Positions 33,742 through 47,320 of a DNA stretch of 64,000 nt are shown one piece after another. How positions within the stretch are numbered: the stretch's first letter is position 1; each line of letters starts with the position of its first letter. The stretch covers positions 124,001 through 188,000 of the forward strand of contig JALMLS010000321.1 in the NCBI GenBank assembly GCA_038496445.1, written 5' to 3'. Source of the DNA: Trichosphaerium sp. ATCC 40318. Lineage: Eukaryota > Discosea > Flabellinia > Trichosidae. The translations under genes were made by a program, and so were the position numbers. The notes below the pieces were generated by a model. It did no database searches. It saw only the letters and a program-made list of their open reading frames with translations, and was not told where the DNA came from.

Positions 33742-36700
33742 TTAGATAAGGCCATTCATCCTTAAAGAAGTACCAATAAAAACAAGCTCTAGTTTCTTCA
33801 GTAGCTCCTTTTTAGAGAACTGAATCATGTGGAGGAAGGGATGCTTAAAAAAACAAAAAAGTAAGCTCAAAAAGTTGACCACATCGACAAAACAAAAAAG
33901 GTTTACCTGAGAAAGTTCGATGGCACTAGGACGATTGGTTGCATTGTGTTGAAAACACAGATTCATAAAGTCCAACATTTTACTTGACCAATTCATTTTA
34001 TCTCCCTTGGGTATACTTGGTGCACCACGTGTTGCAGTGTAGAACAACGCCTAATTTGAACAAGTAAATTACAATAATATTTGAGTTCTAATTGAGCTTA
34101 CCCTGAGAGGTCCGTATTCCCTGTATGGAGGATCGCCTGTCGCTAGTTCATAGGCTACACATCCTAATCCCCAGATATCTACTTTTGTACCATAAGGCAT
34201 TTTTCTAGTAACCTCAGGCGCCAACCAATAAGAGGTACCTACCTATAAAAAAAAGTTAGAAAACGTTGGTACGTTTTCTTCGTTACAACTTACCATTGAT
34301 GATGTTTTAGTTGATGTCTCCGTTGTAATTTGTTGCACAAGTCCCAGGTCAGCTAAAAACATACTATGGTCAATACAAGAATGGACACGTGGGCGTGATA
34401 TCGAATATTTGTTTTTTCTACTCACCTATTTTTACATCTCCGTTGAGGTTCAAAAGAATGTTCTAAAGAGCATTTCAGATAAATACAATAATGTATTCAA
34501 GGACTAATATATAAAAATAGATTACCTCTGATTTAATATCTCGATGAATAAGTTTACAAGAGTGCATGTAAGAGAGACCAAGACATATTTGACTTAAAAA
34601 ATATGCAATCTCATTTTCAGAAAGATACACCTAAAACAACGCCAACAGTTAGTCATCGACAATCTAATCTCGACAAATATTGTCAATATCATTATCAATT
34701 ACCTCATGACACAGATCACGTAGTGTTCCTCCATCACAATACTCCATAACCATCTAATGAATAAATCAGAAAAAAATCGGAATAGTGAAGGGTTTTTTTT
34801 TGACTAACCCATATTTCGCTGTTGTACTCATAGCACTCCAAGTAACTCACAACATTATTATGCTTACAAGATTTCATAGTTAATACTTCACTTGCTATAC
34901 TCGCTGAATCTTCTTCAAGCTTCTTGTGCATTATTTTGATAGCAACCTTTCTCATCAAAGCAAGAACAGGTAAGTACTTTTTTTTTTTCCCATTTAGGCG
35001 TCTTGTACCTTTTTGCCGTTTCGTTTGTCTTCAGCGATATATACATCACCAAAACCACTATTTGTTTGTTTAGAGTAAAGTATATAAAATTATTATGGGT
35101 TTACCCTTTTGATAGGAAGTTACGGTTCTTGTAATAACCTCTTGGGTTTGTATGAAGAAAGATTGCATTAATTTCACTTTTTGTAAATCTTCTTCTTTGA
35201 TGCTTTGTTTGTGGATTTGATTGACTCGCCTGATTAGAGAATATAGGTAAACTCTATATTTAAATCAATTAATAACACAATGAAAACGGATTTCAGGCCT
35301 ACAGAACAACAAGGTTAAGAAAAAAAAGTACGTGCCTTGTCTTCTCGTTTGCTTAAAAAATAAAGAGCATTGATGAATGTATTAAAGTGCTTCGCAACAA
35401 CTGCCTCGGTAAGTTGAGATCTGTTGAATTCTTTCAACAGCGCAGGGGATAAATTCTAGATAAGGGCATCAACAGTTGTAACAACTAAAAGAGGATCCAT
35501 TGATCGTATTTTTGGTTGAAGTAAAAAACAAGAACGAAAAAAAAAATTTCGAAATTAAGGTACCTTAAGTGTGTATTTTGTGCGTGCTAAATTAGCTGCG
35601 TGTTCTGCCTTCTTTGTAGCTATTATATCACCTATTACCTTTATGTTCCTATTTGCTTCTTCAATGACTCCAGCGCTCTATTTTTCTATCAGGTAGAGTA
35701 GCAACAAGAAAAAAAACAATCTTTACCTTAGAGCACTTAGAAAGTTCTTGAAGAACAGCCACAGATACGTCTTGAATTGGCCTGTTTTCAACTAAAGAGA
35801 ATGCAATCAAAGGTTTTAATGGAACAGGACCTAATAGGCATCACATTAGTTAAAAACGTCGCTTTGCTAAAACTTACCTTCAAGACCTATCTCCAAGATT
35901 GTGCGAAAATAGAGCTGCATGATATCATTGAAAGCATGTTCAGTAACAGCATATGCATCTCCTTTTTCAGGAAGAGCTATCTTTGGTTGTGGTGCAGGAC
36001 ATGTGATTGCATCAATGGTGAGGCCTTCTAGGTTTGTTTCTATTGTTTCAAGCGGGAACTCTGCCATGAACTATACGACATTAATTAGTCACTAATCAGA
36101 TTGGTTGGTTGATGTTTACCCTATCTATAGCCTTTCCCCATCTCTCCAATACCCACAATGCAGTTGGTTTGAGATGAATTGCTCTACGAAAAGCAGAACC
36201 CATCGCTGCAACAGTTGACACCTTCTTTGCAAATTCAACAACCCAATCCGCCTATAATACTATTAAACACACTATATTAGGTTAACAAAGGGAAAATAAG
36301 TACTTGGCGTTCTAAAGCACAACCCCACGTGACAATAGTATCAAAGTCGTTCGGATTAAGTGAATAAGCCTAAAAAAAAGTATTACTAATTGTATCTGTT
36401 TTACGTGCTTATACCTGTGCAAATTTAGCGTCTGATTGTGTAAATAATTCGCGAGAAGGCGTTGTAAGTGGGTAAGAAACCGCTGACCTCTTGGGTCCGC
36501 CTGAGAAGAGTAATTAATCCAAGACTATTTCCAGAAAAAAAAGAGAAGAATGCCTTACCTAGAATTATGTGCTGGTTTGCTGCCTGTACTGATAACGCAT
36601 CTGCCACTTTACGTAATGCAACTGGTGATTTTGGAGCAATCTTGAGAGCCTTATAACCGAGATTTAACATCAAGAGCAATAAAGAAAATTAAATGAATTT

Positions 36701-37445
36701 CGTACCTCTTCATACTTGTCCATACAAAGATCAAAGAAAGGTAGCTTATAATGTTGAGCTGTAATAAGCAATACGTCACCCCACATTAATAGAATCTGAT
36801 AATAATCAGTTAAAAGAAAGGTATTATATTGATCGTATTAGTGTACCTGAAGATCATCTGGAGCAAGGACAGAGGCTTGCTGGATATTACCAATAATGAA
36901 AAAAAGACATTCTTTGATCTTTGATTTCCAATGCTGTTTCATTGCGATTGATTAGTATACGTGGTTTTAACGCATTAATGCCCTAATTTTTTTCGGCAAA
37001 GTGTTCGGCTCCTTTCGCCGGTTTTTTGTAAAAAACGTACAACGTCATTTGCGCGGTTAGGTGACTCTTCAATCTCTTTTAGTTGTGCTTGGGTATAAGC
37101 GTATACGTGTTTGGCCCAGTTAAAGTATGTGTCGCGCGTTGGCGTGCCATTGCTAATTTCCGCGTCTAGAGGTTTAAGGGTAGCGCTTAGAGACAATGGG
37201 AAGCCCAAGTTCACATGTAGTTCTGGTTGTATTTCTTTCGCGTGTTTGCCGTTTTCTACAGCATCTACACCGTTTTCGGGAGGCGTAGCACCATTTGTGT
37301 CATTATTACCAACTGTTACGTTTGGAGTGTCTAATTTACATCAACAAAACCTTTATAATATCCAATGTAGAGCTCTTAAAACAAATTATGTACCCAACTG
37401 AACGGCTTGCTTGTCAGCATCTGTATTCTGTCCTAAACTCGACAT
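33742..37445 (-). CDS. PAK/STE20-like kinase with long helical N-terminal domain
   Basis: The start at 37445 (MSSLGQNTDADKQAV) joins in frame through GTACAT and GTACGT introns to a long helical region (HWKSKIKECLFFIIG, GDVLLITAQHYKLPFFDL, ALKIAPKSPVALRKVADAL, AIHLKPTALWVLERWGKAID) with TPR-like spacing. A spacer follows, then a C-terminal kinase: KGGFGDVYIAEDKRNGKKVAIKI (Gly loop, Lys), EVLTMKSCKHNNVVSYLE, MEYCDGGTLRD, LIHRDIKSENILL, ADLGLVQQ and GTSYWLAPEV, then DIWGLGCVAYELATGDPPY, ending in SLRMNGLI. All catalytic residues are present; the metal loop reads DLG instead of DFG. The HRDIKSEN and GTSYWLAPEV motifs place it in the STE20/PAK group, but no CRIB domain is seen. About 20 exons. Confidence 0.8.
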
Positions 37446-37566
37446 ACGTACTTCCTGGGCATGAGTTGAGTATTACTGTGATCTAAAAACAATGAGACTT
37501 TTACAAAATGCGAACAAACAGTCAAAACAATTAAACTAAGCTTTTAGCTGTTTCAGCATCATAACA
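37446..37566. promoter_or_regulatory. 121-bp divergent promoter (kinase / DPH6)
   Basis: Only 121 bp separates two start codons pointing away from each other, so both core promoters must sit here or inside the genes. No TATA box is evident to me. Confidence 0.5.
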
Positions 37567-40242
37567 ATGAACGTAATAGCGCTAGTAAGCGGTGGAAAGG
37601 ACAGCACATGCTCTATGGCGAAATGTGTAGCGCACGGCCATAAACTGGTCGCAATGGCGAATATATATCGCGCCAAGCCAGGTGAGAGTATGAAAACGCT
37701 TACTTTAATGCTTATTGCAAAATGTAGGCGAAGCTGACAGTTGGATGTACTAAAAGATTACAATAGGCTCCTTTTCTTACGGTTTAGGTACCAAACAGTT
37801 GCTGGTGAAGCGATTGAAGCGCTTTCCGCATGTATGGACCTACCATTATACAGGTGCGCTCTAGAGCGTGAAAACACCATTGACGTATCTTATATAGAAT
37901 GGAAAGGCCAACAACCGCTGTAGCAGCATGCAAGGAGCTTCAATACGACCTCAAAAAGTAAGACTTTTTTTTCTCAGCTGTACATCAACTTTAATCGCCG
38001 GTTATAGTGCTAGTGAGGCTGAAGAAGTGGAGCTTTTATTCCGTCTTTTGCAACGAATCAAAAAAGATATCCCTGAAGCAACAGCTGTCACTTCTGGAGC
38101 AATACTTTCAAACTACCAGAGGTTACGCGTGGAGCACGTGTAAGAGCACATGATATTTATTTTTATTCATGAATTGAAAAAAAATTTGAATTCGTTCTTG
38201 CCGCCTAACCAGGGCTGTTGAAAATACTTTTATTACTTTGCTATTTCTTGGTGTCTATAGTACTAAGATAGCTATAGTTGTAATCGCCTTGGATTGGTAT
38301 CTCTAGCACCTCTGTGGGAGAGAGAACAAGAGCCTTTGTTAAAAGAAATGATAGACATGAAGATAGATGCAGTTATTGTTAAGGTTGCTGCAATAGGTCT
38401 TGATAAGAATCACTTGGGTTATACTCTTCAGGAAATGATACCTACCCTCGATAAACTTGTACTTGAACCATAGTGTAATCCAACTTCTTTTTTTGTTAAC
38501 TTTTTTTGAAAGCACAAAAAGTTCGGTATAAACCATTGTGGTGAAGGTGGGGAGTATGAAACATTTACACTTGACTGTCCGTTATTCAAATATAAAATAG
38601 TAATGTACGTACCACTTGGTGACTTGCGAAAAAGCATTGACCAAATTGGCTCATATTTTTGTGTTAACTTTTTTTTGTTCAACAAGTGATGAGAAAACTA
38701 TTGTCCAGCATTCAGAAGATTCAGCGTATTTGACACTAGATAAATGGCATTTAGAAGCTAAAGATGAAGGATCAAAAGAAAATAATAATATCATTTACAT
38801 AGCAGCAACCGAACCATCAGGTATGGCACGTGTTCATCATGTCTTCTTATTTTTTTTAGAACCATCACCAACTCAAGTTTCACCTTCTTCTGTTGAAATA
38901 CCGGAATCCCTTAAACCTACACTGACACTTAAAGATTCGTTCTTTCAAGTATGGTGTGAATATAGCCTTCCAGATACTTCTGAGGCATCGAATGTTGCCT
39001 TGAGTGCGATTAAAGGTCAGTGTGAAACTCTTTACAACCGTTTTTCTTGATAATATCTTACTTTTGTTTGTGTAGAGTGTCTAGGCTCAAAAGGATTGTC
39101 ATTATCACAAGTCGTATTCACAAATGTATACATGTCAGATTTATCAAAATTCTCTCAGTTGAATGCTGTCTACAAGACTTTTTTTGGATTGAATCCACCT
39201 GGTAGAGCTTGTATTGAAACAAACTTTAAAACAAACAAAATTGTTTTTGAAATGATTGGTACAACGCTTAAAAATGATCGCAGTGGATTACACGTACAAT
39301 CAATAAGTGAATGGGCGCCAGCGTGTATAGGACCATACTCCCAGGTAACGTGACATAAATGTCAAGCAAGCTATTAATAGTTTTGTTTTCTTTTTTTTAT
39401 TTACTCTTCGCCGTTTAGGTTCAAAGGGTAGGTCCACTACTATTTATGGCAGGACAAATAGCACTTGAGCCTCATACTATGAAACTACAAAACCCAGAAT
39501 TAGACAAACAGTATTCGACATCATTAAAACACGTCAAATCAGTGCTTAAATCTCAGCGATCATCAGCAGATAATATTATTCAAGGCGTTGTATTCATCTC
39601 AGAATCTGCCAGCAAGGAATGGACGAGTATCAAAGACGACGTATCATCAAACGTGCGTATGAGCACAAATATATTAGCATGACTTGCCGTGTACTAACCG
39701 TGCCATAGAATTTTGAGTGCATCATTGTTCCTGAGCTTCCAAAAGCAGCCAAGTCCGAGATTTGTGTCATTGCAACAAAAGAGCAAGACCTTGATGTTCA
39801 GGAGTTTAAAGGTACACTAACAAAACATAACAGAAAGGTTTTGTAACAATAATTTTAATCACGTGATCTAGATGACCTTGAAGGAGGATGGCAATTGAAT
39901 ACAAGCCAAGTTATGTCTTCTGGATCTTCATTTTTTTCATGCAAATTGAAAGGACCTTCCTCTCCTCTCAACAGCATAACATTTGATTCCTTCTTACAAA
40001 AAGTCGAAACCAGAATTGGTGGTTGGGACAGACAAGTGACCACCAAATTCTTTGCAGATGCAACTAGGTTTGAAAACAAAGGTACGTCTTATCATTTGAC
40101 ATCTTGGTTTTTGACGTAACTGTTTTTAGTTGTGGATGTGCCTGGACGTTTGGTTATACCTGCAAGATTTGCTGACGATTCGATAGTAGTAACATTGCAT
40201 GCTTCTGTATTACAGAAAAAGGTTGAGGACGATGATTTCTAA
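37567..40242 (+). CDS. DPH6: Diphthine-ammonia ligase (ATP-PPase plus two RidA-like domains)
   Basis: Catalyses the last step of diphthamide synthesis on elongation factor 2, ATP-dependent amidation of diphthine. The N-terminus has the PP-loop MNVIALVSGGKDST, then VAMANIYRAKPG, EADSWMY, CMDLPLYR, AVTSGAILSNYQRLRVEHV, LAPLWEREQEPLL, KVAAIGLD and CGEGGEYETFTLDCP, all diagnostic of DPH6. The second half holds two RidA/YjgF-like domains, seen at LSLSQVVFTNVYMSDLS and in the exon with GPLLFMAGQIALEPHTMKL. This long architecture is that of yeast and plant DPH6 rather than the short animal form. The stop TAA is at 40240-40242. It has about ten exons, and CACGTG sits in at least three introns or exon edges. 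Confidence 0.92.
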
Positions 40243-40723
40243 TAAAATTCAAAAACAATAAATCGAAGGTTCTTTCAATTTATCAAACCTATCAATCAAC
40301 TGGTAAAAAACCAGGCAAAACATAACAAAAAATGGATACTAGTTGACAGAATTGCTTTTAGTTGATAGATTTTAATTCACTGAGTATATGAGGGTACAAA
40401 AGCATATCAACCCAATCCTTCAACATTTTCACTGTTTAGTCTTAACAAATACACGTGATTTTCAGTGACTAGAAACAATTTACACAATCACAATCATTAA
40501 AAATAAAAGCCCTGGGAGCTCTTATCACGTGTGTACAAGATGAAAGTTCAAAACTGATATTAGAGCTGCACAGATAACCCAAGCGTATTCATTGGTCAGT
40601 TATTTTGGTTTCAATTACTATTTCAAAAAAATAGGCATAAAAGATTAGTATTTTTGCCCATCTCATGTCAATGTACAATGAGTATTCTTGTTTCTTGTTT
40701 ATTGAACTTTTTTCACATTATTT
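40243..40723. other. Convergent intergenic region
   Basis: About 480 bp between DPH6 and the MORN-type gene. It holds two CACGTG sites (40453 and 40526) and nothing else recognisable. Confidence 0.3.
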
Positions 40724-41413
40724 TCAAAAGTTCATGGTACGCTTGACTTGTCCTGTACTGTGCCAGAAATGATATGTACCAACAAGCTTGTCTTGTTTGT
40801 AAGTACCATCATCTCTTATTTGACCACTTTGATACCACCTCTTACAGGCACCTTCCTTCTTTCCATTCTTGTAAAAACAATGACATTCTAATTGACCATT
40901 CTCATGCCATGTCTTACATTCGCCTTGCCTGATTCCCATTCTATAAAAGCAATGTTCATTTAACTGCCCATTCTTATACCAAATAATACATTCACCATCT
41001 AGATTACCATTTTTATAGTAGTGTCTAGCCATTATAAGACCTGTAGTAGACCATAAAAAGTACTCACCATTAAGCCTTCCTTCTTTGTAAGTTCTCTTAC
41101 AATCTATCTTTCCATTTGGGAAAAATGACTTGCTTGTTCCTTCAAGTACACCTTCCTTGAACTCACGTTCTTCAATAAGTATTCCTTTATCATTCCAGTA
41201 TCTATAGACATCGTTTATTTTGTTGTTTTTAAATCGACACTGCCTTGCAACGGTTGTTCTGTCGTGCCATGACTTAAATAAACCGTGCTTATTTAAATCA
41301 CAATTAAATCTTGTTGTAGTTGCTGTTTGTTTACAAAGCAAAGGCCATTTTATAAACACTTCACAATCCTCGTTAAAAATAGCATACTGGAGCTCTAGAG
41401 GTAATGACAGCAT
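40724..41413 (-). CDS. MORN/YwqK-repeat protein, single exon
   Basis: A 229-residue uninterrupted frame. The first 35 residues are F-box-like (LSLPLELQYAIFN, then WPLLCKQTATTTRF). The rest is about seven copies of a 22-23 residue repeat of the type 'YKxGxxxGxxxxWxxxGQ': for example YKEGRLNGEYFLWS, YKNGNLDGECIIWYKNGQL, MGIRQGECKTWHENGQL and YKNGKKEGACKRWYQSGQI. This is the MORN-variant repeat of bacterial YwqK-like proteins, also frequent in proteins of giant viruses of protists. It is one of very few genes in this window without an intron, which may point to recent transfer. Function unknown; beta-hairpin repeats suggest a binding surface. Confidence 0.8.
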   Translation of the reverse strand: MLSLPLELQYAIFNEDCEVFIKWPLLCKQTATTTRFNCDLNKHGLFKSWHDRTTVARQCRFKNNKINDVYRYWNDKGILIEEREFKEGVLEGTSKSFFPNGKIDCKRTYKEGRLNGEYFLWSTTGLIMARHYYKNGNLDGECIIWYKNGQLNEHCFYRMGIRQGECKTWHENGQLECHCFYKNGKKEGACKRWYQSGQIRDDGTYKQDKLVGTYHFWHSTGQVKRTMNF

Positions 41414-41690
41414 CTTTTATTATCACGTAGGGGATTCTAGAAATGCGTTGCGATACTGCTATTTTATTTGAAAACTGAAATGCTTACTTTGATTGACTCC
41501 TTCACTTTGCTAGCACTCAGTAGTATCTAACCGTGACAAAAAGCGTAAAGTTACAGATCTACATACAATTATACCTAACAAGATCAATATTTAGCGCGTT
41601 TGACATTAGACTTAAACAATCAATTCATTGAAAACTTGTTGGTTTTTTTGCTTGTGATTACTAGTAGTTTTTTGACGTGCTGAGCGGGAC
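41414..41690. promoter_or_regulatory. Divergent promoter region (MORN-type gene / condensin D2)
   Basis: About 280 bp between divergent start codons. No gene is seen. Confidence 0.3.
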
Positions 41691-44600
41691 ATGCAAGAAT
41701 TTAAAATCCCACTCCACTTTGAAGATCTATTTCGTAGTGGTCATGCCTATAGCGTCAATAAAGAAGCAGATGTTGAAGGTTTCCCAGAAACAAAGTTACA
41801 CAAACTGCTAGATGGTATAAGCTAACTAATTGAACGTTTTTAACGCGATAGCAGAGCTGGAAACAAATTTTAAACAGGCAGATGATGAACAGCCTACAGG
41901 GACCAGTATTATAGACCCAGAGACATTTGCACCAACATACTGCCTTACAATGTAACACAAATCGGTTATTGATCGATTATAACTAAACTGTCGCTAGGCG
42001 GTTTGATTCGCTCCCACCTGGCACCCAAACGCGATTTTTCAACATGTTAGAAGGTACACCAAAATGCGATGACATGTTTCTTACTAACGGTGTAGACGTT
42101 CTGAAATCGCTTACAAATGGCGCTTCTTCAGTAGTAGAACAACCACTTCGCTTAGATGCCGCTGATTATAGAGAAACTGTCACATTAGTTAGAAACGCTC
42201 TAAAAGCGACCGTATTTCTCCTTGCGCGTCTAATCTACAGGTACAATAAGAAAAAAAAAATGCGCGAAAAGTTTAAAACGAATTTTTTTGTAGATTTGAA
42301 GAAAGAAGCAAAACAATCAATGCATCAAGACCTGTACGCCATGAATAATTATAATCTAAACATTAAAATCATAAAGGGAGGTCAGAGAGGAAGAAAAAGA
42401 AAAAAAACAGTTACAAGCGACTCTGTATGGGATGTAGCATCTGAAAAAGAGCGTGTGATACGATTAATGGCGAATGTATTGCGTGTTAACAACTTACAAC
42501 GATTATGGAACTTGCCAAAACCCGAGGAAGAATTTCTTACAATGTTTAATAAGTCGGGTTCGTTCAAACACTTTTACAGCTTATTGTATCATGTCACGTT
42601 ATTTAATTTCGTTATTGACATATTGTATAGCATTCCAGCTTCTAGAAAACACTCTAATACAAAGAATAAAGCTGTCAGAACAGAAATTTTTGGAGTGCTT
42701 GGCACTTTAGCTTCAAAGGTATTAAAAAAAAAGAAAAAAAAAAAACAGAAACTTTTAAGAAAAAATGTCAACAACGCTTCACTGATACTTTACTTTTAGT
42801 ACAAGCACGGCATACATATAGTCACTGCTAGCATGCATCTATTGAATAAAGTACGTTACATAAAATCAAAGAACATACAGTCACTGTTCGTGGTTGTTTG
42901 TTTTTTTTTTGAATTAGATTGAAGTGTTTATTTCATTTAATAGTATGATCACGTTGCTGAACCTCTAGCTGAATTTATGGCTATACTTGTGGATCCTCCT
43001 TATGGCCAAACACAAATCATTGGAGATGTTATAAGAGAGATTAGCAAGCTGTCACCAAAGGAACTCGTGAGGAATACAACAGCAGCCAAATCAATAGCTA
43101 ATTTTCTAGTGACACTCTCACAACGTTCACCTCATCGTGTCCTCGCGTGTGTCAGGTAAAAAATCAATATACTCATTATAATAGTGTTATTAACTCCATA
43201 AATAGCTTATTACGACGTCACCTCGAAGCTGAATCATACGTTTTAAGAAATGGTACATACAAACTTGACATTCCTTACTTTTCTGATATTTTGTGTTTGT
43301 TAGGTGTTGTCACATCAATTGGTCACTTAATTATTAAAGCATTTAAATCAAAAGACAGCGAACAAGATGATCAGAATGATAAGGTAAGCCAGAAACGAAG
43401 CGCTAAAGCATGAAAGCACTTTTTGTTTTTTTGTTTGTTGTGTTTGACACTTCTTTTCTTCAATAGGCTGAAAGTACAACAACACGTGATTCACTACTCC
43501 AACTTCTTCTTCAACGGTTTAGAGACGTAAACGCATACACACGCAGCCGTGTTATTCAAACTTGGGACTTTCTAGCTCAACAAAAAGCGTTACCTCTTTT
43601 CCTATACCTCAAAGTTTCAGAACAAACAACAGGAAGACTTGAAGATCGTGCAGCTCAAGTCAGAAAGAATGCGATCCATCTCATAACAAACCTTATTCGA
43701 TACAACCCATACTCACCTCAAATGAACCTATCATCATTCGAGAACAAACTACAAAGCGCCCATCAGACCCTCAATCACCTCAATGCATCAGGTAGAGATG
43801 AAGCAGATATGGGACGTATTGAGGAACTTGATGATCAAAGAGAAAAGTTTGTGAAGCTTATAAAGTACTATGAAGACGCTATTGAGTTCATTCAACTTAT
43901 GCATAAGGGTATTAATGTTGCTGTTGAGTTACTTGGTTCAAAGAATATGAGTGATGTTCTTGAAACAATACAACTTTTGGTGACTGCTGATAACTTTCAT
44001 GTATCTGCTGCTAAGGTTGGTATTCGAAAGTTATTGGCTCTTGTTTGGAGTAAAGAGACAAATGTTGTTGAAGCTGTTGTCAACGCTTATAAGCATCTAT
44101 ATTTGACACCACCAAGTAACTATGAAATAAGAATGCGTCACTTGTTTGTTGCAAAAGGCATAGCTTCCCTCACAAATGGTACAGAAAATATTTTTTCTTG
44201 TTCTATTCTTCGTCTTTTCTTCTAAATTTTCTGCTCCAGGTGCTACTTTGGGTGAACTTACTTCACTTGAAGAGATGCTTAAGAAACTTGTATCAAATGG
44301 AGATGTTCCTAATCAAGTGATTAATACCTTATGGGAGCTATTTGGTAAGCACCATTCTCAACCAATTTCTTTTCTCCTCTTTATTTCTTCGTTGATCTAA
44401 TTCTTCCTTCTTAGCAAGTAAAACCAAGGGCAGCGAAGCCATAGAAGGTAGAGGAGCTCTTATTGCACTAGCTATGCTAGGTACGTAAAAAAAAGTACTA
44501 CGCTTTGTTAAATAGTGCTTTGGAAATACTTGTAAAATAATACAAAAAAAATAGGTGCAGCGAAGCCTGGTGTTGTTAGTGGTAAACTAAATGTACTTAT

Positions 44601-47320
44601 CCAACACGCTATGGGTCAACGTGCAAGAGAGGACCCTTATATCGCCAAATACTCATGTATAGCAGTGAGTCATATTGGTCATGACAAGGTACCCACTTTT
44701 GTCAAATAACTTTTTTCTTACAGTTTTTTTGCCTTTAGGTCCGATTGAGCACGTCAAACCCTCTGTTCAGTAAATTAAGTCTTATCATTGATGCGCCAAG
44801 TATGCCTCTTGATAATTGGTATCCTGGCGCTGAACAAGCTATAAATACTGTATATGCCATAGCAGATAAGCCAGGGGACGTTATAACGCAAGTTATAAAA
44901 GATATGACAGCAAGACTTTTTGATAGTAATGACAATGATGATGGTGATCAACTTGAAGATTCAACTCCATTAGAAGCAAAAGATTCAAAGGATGTCACTC
45001 TCACAAAGATATTCTTTGTCATTGGTAAAACAGTGCTTAAGCATTTAGTCCATATAGAAGCGCTAGAGGTCGAGCTACAGCATAAAAAGTCTAATGAAGG
45101 GTAAGTTTCAGTTTTGGTTTTGGTTTTTGTTGATTGACACTGAAATGACATAGAGATGGTGACTCTGATGAAGAAGCTATAGAACGTGAATTGGGTGTTG
45201 GTTCTACAACAAGAGAATTAGAAGCAGAACAGCGACAAATGACAGCAGAGAAGGAATTAATCAAAAAAAATATTGTAGGCAAATTCTTGCCTCTTCTCAT
45301 GTCAGTTGCGAAGGTACGTACTGCTCGTTTTGTCTTCCATTTCTAAAGGATATTTGTACTTATATTTATTTTAGGATCCTTCTGGTAAATGGCAAGGATC
45401 AGTAGTTCGTAGAACAGCTGTTTTAACACTAGCTACATCCATGATTGTCTCAAAAGACTTTTGCAAAGAGAACTTGGACCTTTTGTTCGACATTCTTGAA
45501 GTACGCAACCGCCTCTCCTTGTTTTTCTTCTTAACTAATGGGAATGAACTATTAGAATGACTCAAGTACAGCACTTCGTGCCAATATCCTTATTGCATTG
45601 GGAGATATGGCAGGTCGGTTTCCAAATGTTTTGGAGCCTTATACGCCAAAGATTTTTACTAGATTAACTGATAAAGAATCACGTGTTCGTACGTCTTTGT
45701 GATAGCAACAAACAACTAAGATTATTAAAACTTATTTTAGGAAAGAATGCTTTGATGGTAGTAACACATTTGGTCCTAAACGACATGATCAAGGCAAGCA
45801 TTTTTCAGCGTTTTTTTTCGCCTGCAAAGGGTGAATGTTTGGTTTTAGCTAACTTGTTTTAACAGTTGAAATCACAAATGACTGAGATTGCTATGTGTTT
45901 AAAAGACCCTGAAGAACGTATAGCAAACCTAGCTCGATTATTCTTTCACGAGTTATCATGCAAAGTACGCCACATGAAATTCGACAAAAATGTTGTCAAC
46001 GCGTTTTCTAATTTATACCAATATTGTCGTCTAACATTAATGTCACCCATAGGGTAATGCTGTATATAACGTACTTCCTGGAACAGTAACAGCACTATCC
46101 AATAACGAAGGAACAACAGTAGAACAATTTAAAGAGATTGTACAGTACCTGTTCGCATTCATCGAAAAAGAAGTACAAGTTGTTGGACTTGTAGAAAAAC
46201 TCTGTCACAGATTCTCCCAAACAGAAGGTACTGACCCTCTAACAAAGTGATTCAACATTTAATCACCTATTAACAGTTGTATAGATCCGGTACAATGGAG
46301 TAACATTGCATATTGTCTCACTTTAATGTCATATGGAGACAAAGCGATGAAAAAACTTTTGGACATGTTCAAGTATTATAAGAAAGCTCTAAGATATACA
46401 TCAGTACACTCTTCATTCCAAGGGATTGTATCAAAAGCGAAAAAGTTTGTAAAATCAAGTGTTAAGGCTGGTCTTGATGAACTTGATGGACAGATTACAA
46501 GAGTCATAGAACAACATAAACAGACGAATACTTTAGTTAAGGATGTTGCTACAACAAAGGCAGATGGAGGTACAAAGTCTGGAGGGAAGAAAACAGGAGG
46601 AAAGAGAAGAAAGAGTAAGGTTTCAAGGAGTCAAGAGTATGAAGATGTTGAGGAAGTTGGAGACGGTTGGATATCTGATCAATCTCAGAACGATGAGTCT
46701 TCTGATTCAGAGTCTTTTGGTAGAGAAGCAAAGAGAAGACGTAAAGCCAAAGGAAAACGTGGAAAGAAACCAACTAAAAAAAAGGACAACACAAAGGTAT
46801 GTCACGTGATTGGTTTTTTAAGGATTGATTCTTTTTATTTGGTTTGCTGCTGATTGCTAATTTCGTCTAGGATGAAGACATGATGGATTGTGATAGCAGT
46901 GAAGAGAGCGCTGAGGAAGACGGTCAAAGTGGAGACTCAGGCAGCTCAGATGCTGGTGGCGATGATGAAAGCGTTGAAGAAGACTCTTTTGATGATATTC
47001 CTTGTGGACAACGTGTCAAGAGGTACAGCGATGAGTCTGAAAGTGAAAGCGAGGAAGAAGAGGAAGAAGTTGTTGTAAAAAAGAGCAAAAAGAAGTCTTC
47101 ATCAAAAACCAAGAAGACGTCAAAAAACACAAAGAAAAAAGCAAGACGTGCTGTGGAGCTTGCTAGTAGCAGTGAGGATGAAGAAGAACAAGAAGATAGT
47201 GAAGAAAGCGAAGTACAAGCTAGAAAATCTAGACCGCAACCAAAGAAGGTACCTAAGAGAAGGCGACGAGTGGTGGATTCATCCAGTGATGAAGAAGATG
47301 ACAGCGATTTTGATATGTAG
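41691..47320 (+). CDS. NCAPD2: Condensin complex subunit 1 (CAP-D2)
   Basis: A HEAT-repeat subunit of condensin I, which compacts mitotic chromosomes together with SMC2, SMC4, CAP-H and CAP-G. It starts MQEFKIPLHFEDLFRSG (41691) and ends DDSDFDM (TAG at 47318-47320), with about 20 exons. Family landmarks: FMAILVDPPYGQTQIIGDVIR-like region (42975), an exon with LFLYLKVSEQTTGRLEDRAAQ followed by VRKNAIHLI (about 43610), NPLFSKLSLIIDAPSMPLD (44760), FLPLLMSVAKDPSGKWQGS, LTDKESRVRKNALMVVTHLVLNDM (about 45670-45790, with an intron inside) and LKDPEERIANLARLFFHEL (45900). The C-terminal 250 residues are highly charged Lys/Arg and Asp/Glu/Ser-rich with many acidic CK2-type sites (SSSDEEDD), typical of the regulated tail of CAP-D2 proteins. 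Confidence 0.9.
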
